DNA from: Cryptomeria japonica | Taxonomy: Eukaryota; Streptophyta; Pinopsida; Cupressales; Cupressaceae | Assembly (NCBI RefSeq): GCF_030272615.1 | Contig: NC_081410.1 | Location: 510,195,442-510,259,441, forward strand | Length of the DNA: 64,000 nt | Direction of reading: 5' to 3' | Shown: positions 47,061-58,767 of the stretch, piece by piece | How the letters are laid out: each line of letters starts with the position of its first letter | Numbering within the stretch: the first letter of the stretch is position 1 | Notes under the pieces: model-generated | Seen by the model: the letters and a program-made list of their open reading frames with translations, nothing else | Database searches by the model: none | Told to the model about the DNA's origin: nothing | Position numbers and translations under genes: made by a program

Positions 47061-48310
47061 AGAATTGTCCCTTGGAGTAGACTTAAGAGAGAGAATTATT
47101 GGAGTTCTCCCTCAGGATACCTGGTATCAGGATGTTAGAGCCATGATGGAGTCCGGAAGGCCATTAGCGAGTAGGTTTTCAAGTTATAACCTTGAGGAAG
47201 ATGGTCTTCTTCATCATCTTGGACAGATCTATGTACCTCCTTTGGAGGGTCTTCACATTTTGATCATGACTGAGGCCCATCATGCACCTTATTCGGCACA
47301 TGCAGGTGTCAAGAAGATGCACACATATCTTAGATAGATTTATCATTGGGCTGGTATGAAATGTGATATTGCTGATTTTATGTTGAACTGTTTGGAATGT
47401 CAGCAGGTGAAGGCAGAGCATCAGCACCCGACATGGATTTTATAGCCTAATATAGTACCGGATTGGAAATGGGACATCATTTCCATGGATTTCATTGTTG
47501 GGTTGCCTGTCTCTTCACATCGCCATGATGCCATCATGGTCATTGTTGACAGATTGACCAAGGTTGCTCATTTTGTTCCTATTTGAGCTTCCTATATATC
47601 GGTAGTGGTGGCACGACTTTTCTTGAAAGATGTGGTGAGGTTGCATGGGATTCCAAGGTAGATAATTTTTGATAGAGATCCAGTCTTTACATCAGCCTTG
47701 TGGACCTCACTTCAGCATGCTTTGGGGACCCAATTGAGCTTTAGTTCAGATTATCATCCAGAGATAGATGGTCAGATCGAGTGAGTGAATCAGGTTTTGG
47801 AGGACATGCTTCGCATGTATGTTATGGAAAAGAAGTCGCGCTGGGAGGATTATATATATCTAGTGGAGTTTGCTTATAACAATGGATATCATAGATCCAT
47901 AGGTATGTCTCCTTTCCAAGCATTATATGGTCATCCTTGCCATACTCCTTTGAGTTGGGATCGGTTAGAGGATAGGGTGCGTATAGGACCAGATATTCTT
48001 CGAGAGATGGAGCAGCAGGTTGAGCAGATTCGTGAGAATTTGGTAGTTGCATATGATAGGTAGAAGAATTATGCAAATTCTCATAGGGTAGATCATCAAT
48101 TTTCTATTGGCGACCATGTGTTCTTCAAGTGCATCCATGAAAGAGTCTGATCCATTATGGAAAGGGTTCTAAATTGGTGCCTCATTTTGTTGGCTCTTTT
48201 GAGATACTTGAGAGGATAGGACCTTTTTCCTACCATCTTGCCTTGTCACCAAGTCTATCTCGTATCCACAATGTCTTTCATGTTTTAGTTCTTCGACCTT
48301 ATCACCCTGA
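47061..48310 (+). pseudogene. G1 integrase
   Basis: The zinc-binding end reads HHAPYSAHAGVKKMHTYLR and CLECQQVKAEHQHP. The core reads [28 protein letters not shown] (Asp), [14 protein letters not shown] (Asp) and GQIE-stop-VNQVLEDML (Glu), so the DDE residues survive. WEDYIYLVEFAYNNGYH and SPFQALYGHPC follow. Stops replace R, W and Q; the part after 48063 changes frame. Confidence 0.88.
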
Positions 48311-48319
48311 TGTGACACA

Positions 48320-48519
48320 TATTCTTGATTGAAACACTTTGCAGGTTGAGGACAGGCATCTTTCCATGGAGCCCGTGCACATTTTTCAACGTCAGGATTT
48401 GACCCTCTGGGGTCATACCATCAACCAGGTAAGGGTCCTATGGGACCCAAATGATGAGACCTCGGTGACTTGGGAGGATGCAACAAAGATGACAAAGCTC
48501 TATTCTTATATGTTTTAGG
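48320..48519 (+). pseudogene. G1 chromodomain-like C-terminus
   Basis: It reads VEDRHLSMEPVHI, then INQVRVLWDPNDETSVTWED and ATKMTKLYSYMF. The V-x-V-x-W and T-W-E-D pattern fits the degenerate chromodomain tail of Tekay-like integrases. The identification is moderate because the first strand is not clear. Confidence 0.6.
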
Positions 48520-48537
48520 CTTCCAGGAGTAAGCCTA

Positions 48538-48553
48538 GTTTTGGGGGGGAGAA
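48538..48553 (+). other. G1 polypurine tract
   Basis: A ttttgggggggagaa run lies directly before the 3' LTR. Confidence 0.85.
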
Positions 48554-51500
48554 TCTAGTACCCCTTCTTGATCAAACTTGTTAGACTTATATTTTACTAC
48601 AATTGACTTTTCAGTTGATACATTACTGCTATACTTTATTCAGACTTATTCAATATTATTTCATGTTTTTACTGGATATGTGATGTATGCTTTCTTACAG
48701 TATTTTAGTACTTATGATTAATGTGATTTTTATGGATTATTGTCATGAAGTAACACTTTTACCTTACATATGTGATGTGTTATTTGTATGCTGCTTATTT
48801 GCAAGTGTATGGGATGCGAGGGGATGATTTTTCTTCACTCACTTTGGTGAGATAGGGAACGTCATGATTCTCCTCCATTTGTGTGTGTGCCATGTTTGAT
48901 TATATATATTTGTCTATATGCATGTGCGGTTCGATGATGCAGGACATTACAGGTACAAGTACTTTGTAGGTACGGGGTATCGTCTCCACCTGGCTTCACA
49001 GGCCTGAGCATGCCTTATTTATCCAATGGGAGTGGAGGAGATAGTTGTTGACCCTAATTCTTACCCTTAGTTGCACTCATGTGAGTGTTGTTAGTTGGTC
49101 ATCATTTCTGTCTGTTCGGCCTTCGAGTTTTGTTCCTTTGACTTTTACAGTCTTCGTATGGTTTTTCTCGATTTGCATGCCCTAGTGAGTTAGATTATTT
49201 ATTTGAGTTTATGGCATCACTTCATAGTTGGTATATTTAATTTATGTATTATAATGCCTTTGTGTTATGGACTTAGTTAATTGAATGAAGTAATTAAATT
49301 TAAATTGAGAATTACATTATATTGGAAAAGTGACCATATTTTAATCAAGTAGAAAAAAAAAATACTTAATTGCATACTATTGCTTTTAGATTAAAAAAAA
49401 ATAGAAATAGAGTTAAATTATTGTCTTTATCACTTTTTAGGAAAAGTTGATTAAATTCTATTGAGAAAATAAATGATTTAAAAAAAATGAGATTTCCATT
49501 TACCTTTTAAGAGAAATTAGAAAAGTAATTTTTTAATTGAAAATTGTGATTGGATGAGAAAACATTTTCAACCTAAAAGTTTAGGTTGAAATATTTTTCT
49601 ATTTATGCCTGTGAGTTCACGGGAAGAGGGATGGATATTTTTAGAGAAGACAAAGTTTGAAATTGTTTGGAGGAAGGATTTGGTTTGGGAATCTGGTTGC
49701 AAGGTTGAATCTCTTCCACAAATTGCTTCTTGGAAAGCTTCACAGGTTGGATAGCCTTTACTTTGTTTTGTTTACTAAAAATTTATATTTCTTCCCCTTC
49801 TTCTTGTATGTTGTGTGAAAAGTTGGTAAAATGATTGTAGTTATTTTGGAGTAGTTGTTATGAGATCTAATGGAAATCTCAACCCATTATTGATTAAAAA
49901 TGCACCTCCAATGTCTTTCTGTGGTTATTTCATGTTATATTTTTTTGTTGAAATCAATTCCTCCATTTTTTTTATGGATGAAATTGATTTTCTGTATATG
50001 TTGTAGTTTTTAAATTGTGAAATTGGGGAAGATATGCTAGCAAAATTTTGCCAAAATTACCCTTTTGTGCTTCCTTAATTATTTTCTTCCTAGAAGTTTC
50101 AAAATTTGGAGAAATTCTAAGTTAAAATTCCTCTTCCTCCTTTCTTGTTTTGGCACAAAAATTTAATTGGGATTTGCCAATCTTTTTAGTTTTCAGCCAA
50201 TTAGGCTTTGTGAGGGAAATTGTATGGGATTTGGAGTTTTTACCAATCTCTGTTTTGTCTCAGAGATTTGAGTTTTCAGAATATTTCTTTACCAGAATTT
50301 TATTTGTTGGGTTATAGTTTTTATTTCTTTCTAAAATAAAAAATATTTTTTTATGCTTTTATTAGACTCTGTTTTCTCAGAGTGTTGGGAATGAGATTTT
50401 ATAATCTCTAATTCAAAAAAAAAAAAACTATAAAAATAAAAATAGAGATTCGAGGGGGCGACAGTAGCTTGTCCTCCCCTGTGCGTGCAACGCTAAGCAG
50501 TGGGTTATGCAATTTGGGATATTTTTTTCTTTTTTTTTTGTTTAGCAAAAATAAATATATATGTATATAGTTTTTTTTTAAAAGAAATAATAATATAATT
50601 TTGTTCTATGATAATTGAAAATAGATTATATTTGTGAAATTTAGTTTTTACGTTTTATTTTATATATATATTTTAATATGATATATGTTTATATATATAT
50701 ATTCGATGAATATATATTCATATACATATATTATATTATTATATATATTTAATTCAAAATTTTTTATTTATTTTTTATTGAACACATATATTTGGGTTTC
50801 TTTTATTAATTAATCATGAATATATGTTAAGGGGGTTATTTTTATTTCTTTAATGTGGTTAAATTTTAGCCAACTCGACAAATGACAACTATGTACTTCC
50901 TCTATCAACATAGTTTTATTTTCTCTAATTCTTGAATTTCGATATTTGCAAGTATTTAATGTTTTTGACTGTTTTAAAAAGATTGCATGTATTAGGATCT
51001 TTAGTGTAAATGGTAATTTTGGTAAAAGCTTATCTACGTTGCAATTTTGGTTTTGAGTTGTTGTCATGTCGTAATAGTTTCTTTACCCTATTGGTCAGGT
51101 GTAGTTGTGTAACCCTGTTGATGTGAACCGTTGTGTGTTATGTTCCAATGGCCAATCCTAGGTTATTGATTTGTGTACCCTTCATGTGTATTTTGTCAGG
51201 ATTAGATATGGTTGTCATTTTCGCCATAGGGTTCTCGTAGAGAGACCATACCAGTTAGTGTCCTGTGAGAGAGTGGCTTTCGACCAGGGGCCACACCTGA
51301 AGTGGTTGGTAGGATAACCCCTTGAAATTCAGTTAATAAGTGATAATCTAATAATTGATTAGAGGGTGGGTAATTGTAATGCTAATTAAGATATTATACC
51401 CCGCACATGGTTGAGTGCTCATATAGGCTCAAGATGTAGTAGGAAGGCCTGGAATGGAAAACTTACCACCTTGTCTTCACGAAGGGTTGGTAGGGTCCGC

Positions 51501-52357
51501 ATGATACTTAGATGGAGCTGGGGGTTTGGGAAAGTTTACCAGGATAACCCAAGATGGGGGCCGAGACCTATGGAGACCTACCTAGGGTAACCATCTTAAG
51601 CCATGTGATGACACTCTCTTTAGGGTCACTAGTGTTTTGTGAGTTGCGTCACATGAGTATTGTGGAGTCATGTTGTACTATCGTACTTGTCTTGTTTATG
51701 CTTTCTTGAGGGTCTCTGTTATCTCCTAGCATGGTGGGGTGATTCCATTTTGGGATCACATGGTCGGGTGGTAGTGCCACTTTTCATCGGATATCTTTTT
51801 TCATACCTTCATGTGAGGATTGGCTTCGCTGGTCTACCTTTGGTTCGTGATTTGTGTATCAGCTCATGTTTGTGATTATTGCACATTTGAAATCCATGTG
51901 GTCATTGTATCAGTAAAATATGTAACCTTGGCATTGTATTTATGTATTTCATTTGTACTATTGTAAGCCATGAAATTATTGAGTATTTTAATCTTAATTC
52001 AGTTGAATGTATGTTATTTCAATTATCTATAGTCTTATGTGCAAATTCTTCATTGCAAGTAAATATATTGTAACACTTTAAATCTTTCAATGTGGAATTT
52101 AGTTTATGAATATGATTTAATTAAATGTAATTGAGTTTCCTAATTAGGTGGATAATTGGATTAATCTTATGATGTTATTTAAGTTACGAAGTAATCTTCA
52201 TTGGAAACCCTTTAAGATTTCATTTGTTAGACTTTCACTTGTGTTATTAAACTTTGAATGTTATAATTAATGCACTTAATCTTTTGAAAAAAATTATTTC
52301 ACCCTGTAGTTGCCTCTTAGTGTTGTTTTTCTTTAGGGTTCCTGGCGAGGCATTATA
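48554..52357 (+). repeat. G1 3' LTR
   Basis: The 3,804-bp copy has no nested insertion. Its first bases read TCTAGTACC where the 5' LTR has TGTAGTACC, and its end reads TTATA where the 5' LTR has TTACA, so both termini have mutated. It serves as the template that shows where T and the solo LTR entered the other copy (51466 and 51861). Confidence 0.93.
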
Positions 52358-52362
52358 AAACA

Positions 52363-52985
52363 ACTCATTGGCCTTATAAACAAATCATCAGGTTGGTAAC
52401 ACATCACAGACCTAAACATCTCATAGAGATTACAAACAAATCGGTTCAAGTATGACCATTGGATTATATAACAAATAACATAGAAATCAATGCACATCAC
52501 TCAAGATATTCTTGACCGCTCCTTGATTACCGCTTCATCAAACTCTGTAACTCATCACATGGTTTGCATTAGATATAATGAACTTTCTCATTCCCAAGAC
52601 AGAAACTATTGTCTCTACGTGCCAAGAAACATTTAAAACATTCATGAATCAGCATGCATACATGTCAAAACCTTTATCATTCACCATTGATCATAATCTA
52701 CTTCAACTCCATCGGTTAGGGTTTGGACATCTTCAACAGGTAGGGGTACCAGTTCAACTCTCCAAAATATAAGTAATATCGGTTCCAATACAAACTCCTC
52801 CTACCTGTTGCATTACCTTTTGCTATCTCCTTCTACCAGTTTGCAATACAACATATAACATAACAACATCATAAGCTGATATACATCATAACAGCATAAC
52901 TGGTTTATTGACATCAATGACAATATAACATCTCACTAATGCAATCTTCAAGCAAAATGCCAACAATCTCCAACTTATACCAACA
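52363..52985 (-). repeat. C2 5' LTR, second piece
   Basis: It resumes at the exact point where the first piece stopped ('ctcattggccttataaacaa', compare 12808 on) and ends 'cttataccaaca'. Together the pieces make about 1,464 bp against 1,445 bp for the 3' LTR. Confidence 0.93.
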
Positions 52986-52990
52986 AAAGA

Positions 52991-53283
52991 TATAGCAATG
53001 AAGTTTTGAAACAAAGACCAAACTCCCCCTATGAATGATATCTCTGTAAAGCTCTGAATTAGCATATATGTCTCCCCCTAATGTATACAACTCAAGTTTT
53101 TCACATCAATATCTCTCCCCCTTTGACATCAATGCCAGAAATATGACATAAATATCAAAGAAAAATATAAACCACTTAATCACAAGGCTAACTACTTCCC
53201 CTGAGTAGTGGCATCCCCACATCATTGCCAGAATGAATAATATCTTTGATAATACATACCAGACTGATGCCAAACCGCATCAA
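52991..53283 (-). other. C1 3' spacer (second part) with purine-run repeats
   Basis: No coding sequence is seen. On the minus strand there are purine runs such as AGGGGGAG at about 53020, 53072 and 53126, resembling the true polypurine tract at 11835. Together with 11835-11947 it forms one roughly 400-bp region between the RNase H stop and the 3' LTR. Confidence 0.65.
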
Positions 53284-53790
53284 TCAAGTCTCTATTGGAG
53301 GGGCAGAAACTCCCAATTTGTCTCTGAAGTACTCAAATGATTCATTAGGCAAAGGTTTAGTGAAGATATCTACAATCTGCTTGTCATTGTTCACATAAAC
53401 CAGTCTAACTTTATTTGCTTCCACCTTTTCCTTCAAAAAGTTGTACTTGATAGATATGTGCTTTGTCTTAGTATGAAATACTTGATTCTTTGATATATCA
53501 ATAGAAGCAGAGTTATCACAGTGAATAACTACCGGTTCATTACAATTCACCTTTATATCCTTCAACATTTAGTACAGTTAGTAGCAGCAACAACATACTC
53601 ACCTTCAACAGTAGATAAAGAGGTACATGACTTCTTCTTGTTGATCCATGAAATAAATATCTTTCCAACAAAGAAAGCTCCACCAGATGTTCTCTTCTAG
53701 TCATTAACATCTCTAGGCCAATCTACATCTATATATGCACATAATGTAAATTAAAGTCATCATTTTAAGGGTACCATAAACCATATTCAG
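53284..53790 (-). pseudogene. C1 RNase H
   Basis: The N-terminal part (about 53570-53790, with stops) reads KRTSGGAFFVG and STVEGEYVVAATNC. The C-terminal part (53284-53568) reads VVIHCDNSASIDISKN, HTKTKHISIKYNFLKE, VDIFTKPLPNESFEYFRDKLG. The D and E catalytic positions of copia RNase H are recognisable. The C-terminal part is in another frame from RT, so at least one indel lies between 53568 and 53856. Confidence 0.85.
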
Positions 53791-53799
53791 TTGTTCATT

Positions 53800-55130
53800 G
53801 CAAATACCTGAAAAATCCTCTTCACTACACTCACATGATTTTCTCTGGGATCACTCTAAAATCTTGATACAATACAAACTACATTCAATATATCTTGTCT
53901 AGTTTGAGTCATAAATAACAAACCTACAATCATAGACTTGTATGTAGTAGGATTTACCAATGCATATGCATCCTTCTTTGTCAATTTCTCACTTCTAACC
54001 ATAGGAGTAGCAACTAGTTTAGAGTTTTCCAAACCATATTTCTTCAATAACTCTCTTGCATACTTAGTTTGACAAATGAAAATACCTTTATCATTTTGAG
54101 TAATCTGCAAACCTAAGAAAAATTTCATCTCCCCAGTCATAGACATCTCAAATTCATTCTTCATGTTGTTAGAAAATTCCTTACACAACTTATCTTCGCC
54201 TCTAAAAATGATATCATCAACAAAGACTTCAATAATCAGTATATCATCATCAGTGATCTTATAACATAAATTATTGTGAGCATTACCTTTAGTGAAACCA
54301 AGCTTCAAAAGATATTTATCCAACCTTGCATACCAAGCTCTAGGTGTCTATTTTAATCCATATAAAGTCTTTTTTAACCTGCAAACCATGTTTTTATCAA
54401 CAGAAAGTTAAAAACCATCATGTTGCTCAATATAAACTTCCTCTTCAAGATCTCCATTCAGAAAAGGGCATTTAACATCCATCTGATAAACCTTGTAGTT
54501 CTTATGTGAAGCATAAGAAAGAAATAATCTCATAGCTTCAATCCTAGCTACCGGTGCAAAGGTTTCATTATAATCAATTCCTTCCTTCTGAGAATATCCT
54601 TTACAAACCAATCTAACTTTATTTCTTACTACTTGTCCATCTTCATCTAATTTATTCCTAAAAACCCATTTAATTCCAATAACATTCTTATTTTTAGGCC
54701 GGGGAACTAAAGTCCACATGTTATTATTTTCTATATGATCTAATTCTTCTTTCGTAGCTTTCATCCAACATTCACCTTTACATGCATCAATTACTGATAC
54801 CAGTTCAATTTGAGAAATTAAACATACCTTATCAGCTACCAACCTCCTTGTCATCACTCCTTTATTCTTATCTCCAGTGATCTGATCTTCTGAATCATTC
54901 AACCTCACATACCTAGGAGTCTTCTTGTTTTCTATTTCTCTGCTCTGCTCTTCAGTTATTGTTGAATTTTCTGACACTGCCAAAGTAACTGGTTCAATAT
55001 TTTGTTCTGATGTAGGTGCTACCAATACAGTTATGATCATTTCCACTATCAGTTCCTTCTCATAAGCTCTGATTTGACTTATGTTATGGTCATCTACCTT
55101 AACATTAGTGCTCTCCATAATTCTTTGCAA
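53800..55130 (-). pseudogene. C1 reverse transcriptase
   Basis: Motifs in order: [87 protein letters not shown] (catalytic FVDD intact) and FLGLQI. Three in-frame stops (near 54408, 54347 and 53856) sit where L/W, Q and Q are expected. The frame is shared with integrase upstream. The start at 55130 lies in the variable linker. Confidence 0.9.
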
Positions 55131-56158
55131 TCTTTTGTTATAACATCTATATGCTTTTCTTTCATTAGAATAACCAAGAAATTTTCCTTCATCACATCTA
55201 GAATCGAACTTTCCAATGGAATCATCTGTTTTGATATAGCATTTACTACCAAAGATTTTGAAACACTTAACTATTGGTGTATGATCAAATCATAACTCAT
55301 AAGGTATCTTACCAATTTCTCCTTTGATATGAACTCTATTGAATGTGTATACCACCGTTCTCATAGCTTCTCTCTAGTAGACATGAGGTAGATTAGCTTC
55401 CACAATCATAGTTCTATCTACATCCAAGATAATTCTATTTTTCATTTCCACAACTCCATTTTGTTGAGCTATCTGGGGTGCAAACAACAACGGTCTTCTT
55501 ATACCATTATTCTTGCAATAGCTATTAAATTCAATGGATGTGAAGTCTCCACCATGATCTGATCTTAAGCATTTAATCTTCAAACCTGTCTCTGTCTCAA
55601 ATTTAGCTTTAAATATTTTAAAATTTTCAAAAGCCTCAAATTTCTCCCTAAGAAAAGTAACCCACATCATTCTAGAATAGTCATCAATGATTAGCATAAA
55701 ATATCTATCACCTTGAGAACTTTTGATTCTAGCAGGGCCACACAAATCAGTATGAATAAGATCAAGAACATCATTAGATTTGTCTTGTATACTCTTAAAA
55801 GAAGTTCTGACCTATTTCCTCATTTGGCATTCCTTACATACTAGATTATAGGGCTTCACAATCTTAGGTATATCTCTAACTACCTTAGCAGAACTGATTT
55901 TCATAATGCAATGAAAATTCACATGATATAGCCTCTTATGTCATAGCCAACTTTCATCAATTTGTGCAATCAAACATGTCTTTTCACCGAAAATCAAATG
56001 AAATATATTACCTTTAGTCTGTGTACCGATTGCAATCTCCAATCCAAATCGATTAGTAATCTTGCATTTCCCATCCTTGAATTGTAATTGAAATCCCTTA
56101 TCCACCAATTGTCCTACACTCAAAATATTGTACCTTAAACCTTCAACATAATAAAAAT
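55131..56158 (-). pseudogene. C1 integrase and GAG-pre-integrase
   Basis: The pre-integrase part (55941-56123) reads SVGQLVDKGFQLQFKDG and continues through stops to HVNFHCIMKI and CKECQMRK. The core (55374-55745) has IDDYSRMMWVTFL (Asp), CLRSDHGGDFTS (Asp) and QQNGVVEMKNR (Glu), so the DDE set is present. After a W-to-stop it continues with [10 protein letters not shown] and [13 protein letters not shown]. It is all in one frame with RT. Confidence 0.88.
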
Positions 56159-56164
56159 TATCAG

Positions 56165-56228
56165 TTTTATATAATAAAATATATTAAGTGGCACTGCCAC
56201 CTTGTTTTGAAAAAATAAAATAAAAAAA
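56165..56228 (+). repeat. 64-bp A-ended insertion with hairpin, flanked by tatcag
   Basis: This 64-bp block interrupts the C1 protease between codons for HNTD and NFYYVEG. It is flanked by tatcag at 56159-56164 and 56229-56234. Removing it with one copy of the repeat (70 bp) puts gag-protease and integrase back in the same frame. It holds the hairpin-like gtggcactgccac (56188-56200) and ends in an A-rich run on the plus strand. No family is recognised. Confidence 0.8.
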
Positions 56229-56234
56229 TATCAG

Positions 56235-57480
56235 TGTTATGCTTACCATCCAATGATATAGTTCATTTTCCTTTGATCATACATGCTTTGTCATCTCCAA
56301 ATCTAACCATGCCTCCATCAAACTCTTACAAAGATGGAAACTTCCTTTTATCTCTAGTCATATGATGTGAACATCCATTGTCTATTACCCATTCATCCTT
56401 GTCTTCAATTTTAGCAGCAAGGGCCTTTACTTCAGGTTGCTTCCCTTCCGATACCTGATCATCTTCCTTAATAGCAGCAATATAGCATGCTTTTTCTATG
56501 TTTCTCTTGTACTTATATTTGTTCAGATAATCAAAATTAGGCTTAAAAGATCTTCTAGCTCTTTCCTCAAATCTTGATTTCCTTTCAGGACATCTAGATG
56601 AAAAATGACCTATCCTATTACATGCAAAACATTTAAAAGGTTTTTTTCCTTCATACTTACTTCCTGGTGGTCCTTTAGGTACTGTTCTAGCAAATAGGGC
56701 TTCAAGTTTCTCAAATTCTTCATCTTCTCTCTTCACATCATCCAATTATTTTGCATACAAAGCTTTCCAATCTTTCTTGCTAGTTAATGATGTAGATGCA
56801 TGAAAAGCAGGTTCAGAATTCATAGCTTCAGAAGGTCCAAATTCTTCAAGCTCAAAAGAAGATAATTTCACAACCAAAGTATCCCGGTTAACAGTAGTGT
56901 TAGCCATAGTTCTCAACTCATTAATTGCAGCAGCCTTCATCTTATAAGCCAGTGGTAAAGCTCTCAAAACTTTTGAAACTATTTCATCTTGGCTTAGAGA
57001 TCCAACACAATATTGAATTCCCATAACAATCTCATTAACTCTTTCCATAAAAGCAGTAATCCTTTCATCTTCTTCCATCTTCAGATTCTCATATCTCACC
57101 CGGTAACCATCAAGTTTTGCAATTTTAACAATAGGATCACCTTCATTCAGAGTCTCCAATTTGTCCCATATATCCTTTGTAGTTGCTTTGTTAGTTAGTC
57201 TCATTATTTGTTGATCAAAGAGTGCACACAAAAGTGCTTCTTTATCTCTACAATCATTCTCAAGCTCCTTATCCAAGCCTGACAATCAAGGATTGCCAGA
57301 TGTCAGATTATAAAGTGTAACCCCAGTTTCTATGATTTCCCAAATCTCCTTTCCAAGACATCTCAGATGAGTCTCCATATGAATCTTCCATACCCTATAA
57401 TATGTTCCATAAAGCCTAGGAATTTCTCTCTAGAAAAAAGTTGCAGATGTGCATGACGAACTTGAATTGTTAGATGCCAT
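56235..57480 (-). pseudogene. C1 gag and protease
   Basis: Gag starts at ATG 57480 (MASNNSSSS). It continues in one frame through ETHLRCLGKEIWEII, KDIWDKLETLNEGD and VNEIVMGIQYCV, with stops near 57430, 57290 and 56746, then an intact zinc knuckle CFACNRIGHFSSRC. The protease follows: WVIDNGCSHHMT, with the D-S-G triad changed to D-N-G. The stop at 56746 is probably Q (CAA to TAA). The protease is cut by the 64-bp insertion. Confidence 0.88.
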
Positions 57481-57522
57481 AGGATCTTCCTCAAGCGGTT
57501 AAGTTTTTTTAGAGAGGACCTA

Positions 57523-57534
57523 GCTCTGATACTA
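57523..57534 (-). other. C1 primer-binding site
   Basis: The minus strand reads TAGTATCAGAGC beside the 5' LTR, one change from the initiator-Met type TGGTATCAGAGC. Confidence 0.85.
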
Positions 57535-57536
57535 AT

Positions 57537-58767
57537 TGTTAGACAGTTCAAATAATCGGATGACGACTGAGAGGTAGGGTAAATCAGTTGTCACAGATTA
57601 CAACAACATTTAGAAATTAAAACTTTAATACCGGAACCCAAAACATTAATACCAGAATGCTTAAACCAAATACCAGAATAGCAATTAAACTAATTAAGCA
57701 TAAACAATAATCAAAGAATAAATACCATCCACAAGACACAAATATTTGTACATGAAAAAACCAGTAAAAGGAAAAACCAAGGTGGGAAGCCTACCCACAG
57801 TTAGATAATACATCTGCAGTAAGTATGTGAATTACAATTGAGGGGCCTACACTTGCAGGAATGCCAACAGCCTAGAGCACACTGCCCATCACAAAAGGAG
57901 TCTCACTAACTACATAGAAATCCATACTACAATCTAGAAGAATGAATGAACTGCAATGATAGCATCTTCTATGTCTGAGTACAATTCCAATTAAGCTCAA
58001 TACTGGAAGACTAAATCCTCTTACATATACCCAACTCGATCACCAATGATCGACCAAATCCTCTGCCTGCATGAGTATTACATTATTCTCTCATTACTTA
58101 TCCATGTCCTTACCACCTATATGATCTACAATAAGATCTTACATCATATATATACAAACCCTCGACCCTAAACAATCAGGTTGGTCATCAAATAATAAAC
58201 CAATTACATAATTACAAAACATGTCGGCCTTAGACCAAAAAATAATATCCAACCCATAAGACATCCCAGAAATGTATCGAAAGTTCAATCCACACGTTAC
58301 TTTAAGCCGATCCATAACCTAGATCAACCAAGACCCAATATAGGTCCATATACGCTAAAGAAATGATCTCCATCTGCCAATTCTTGAACATGATCACCAA
58401 CAGCATCTTGAATCTCCACCAGAAGCTTCACCAACACCACTTATGCATATCATCAAAGATCTTCATCAAATCTCTACCAGTGAAACCCTCACCGGAGCCA
58501 CAAGCCAATCTTCCAAGAAAACATGATAGCATCCTATTACCAGACCAAAACCAACTTACTGAATATGATTTTGAGTATCATGAATAAGCCAATTCCATAA
58601 CCAAATCATATCAGAGCATACTGGATCATGTTGGATCCAATCAAACCAGAAACCACACAACCTATCGGGACCAGAAGGGTACTGATAAAGCATCCAAAAC
58701 AACTTGTGTTGGCATCAATGACAAAACATCAATGCACCACATAATCAATAACTCCAAATTTCAAACA
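57537..58767 (-). repeat. C1 5' LTR
   Basis: This is the full-length 1,231-bp copy, starting tgttagacag and ending ccaaatttcaaaca on plus. It keeps the block lost from the 3' LTR (about 58218-58376). The U5 motif 'gactgagaggtagggtaaat' is near 57567 and a TATA-like run is at 58145-58154. Confidence 0.9.

Larger units (their letters stand above)
18152..52357 (+). mobile_element. G1: Ty3/gypsy chromovirus with 3.8-kb LTRs, plus strand
   Basis: It is inserted in the C2 5' LTR with a perfect 5-bp duplication aaaca (18147-18151 and 52358-52362). The 5' LTR is in three pieces (18152-21135, 34218-34605, 35669-36164), split by T and a solo LTR. The internal region 36165-48553 is split by C3 in RNase H. 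The 3' LTR is 48554-52357. Long LTRs, an initiator-Met primer site and a chromodomain-like tail fit the Del/Tekay type, but the lineage is inference. Gag-pol is heavily decayed. Confidence 0.92.
11948..52985 (-). mobile_element. C2: Ty1/copia element, minus strand, interrupted by G1
   Basis: It is inserted in the C1 3' spacer with a perfect 5-bp duplication aaaga (11943-11947 and 52986-52990). The 3' LTR is 11948-13392; the 5' LTR is 17311-18151 plus 52363-52985, split by G1. The 3.9-kb internal region 13393-17310 has gag, protease, integrase, RT and only the first half of RNase H. Its genes carry many in-frame stops. Confidence 0.93.
10764..58767 (-). mobile_element. C1: Ty1/copia element, minus strand, interrupted by C2
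   Basis: It is inserted in G0 gag. The LTRs are 10764-11834 (3') and 57537-58767 (5'), starting TGTTAGACA and ending CAACA or CAAACA on the plus strand. The flank atatt at 10759-10763 is repeated at 58767-58771 (4-5 bp, overlapping the terminal A). The internal part is 11835-11947 plus 52991-57536, in copia order. Gag to RT is one frame apart from nonsense codons and a 64-bp insertion at 56165. The same LTR family is seen at 1-611. Confidence 0.92.
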
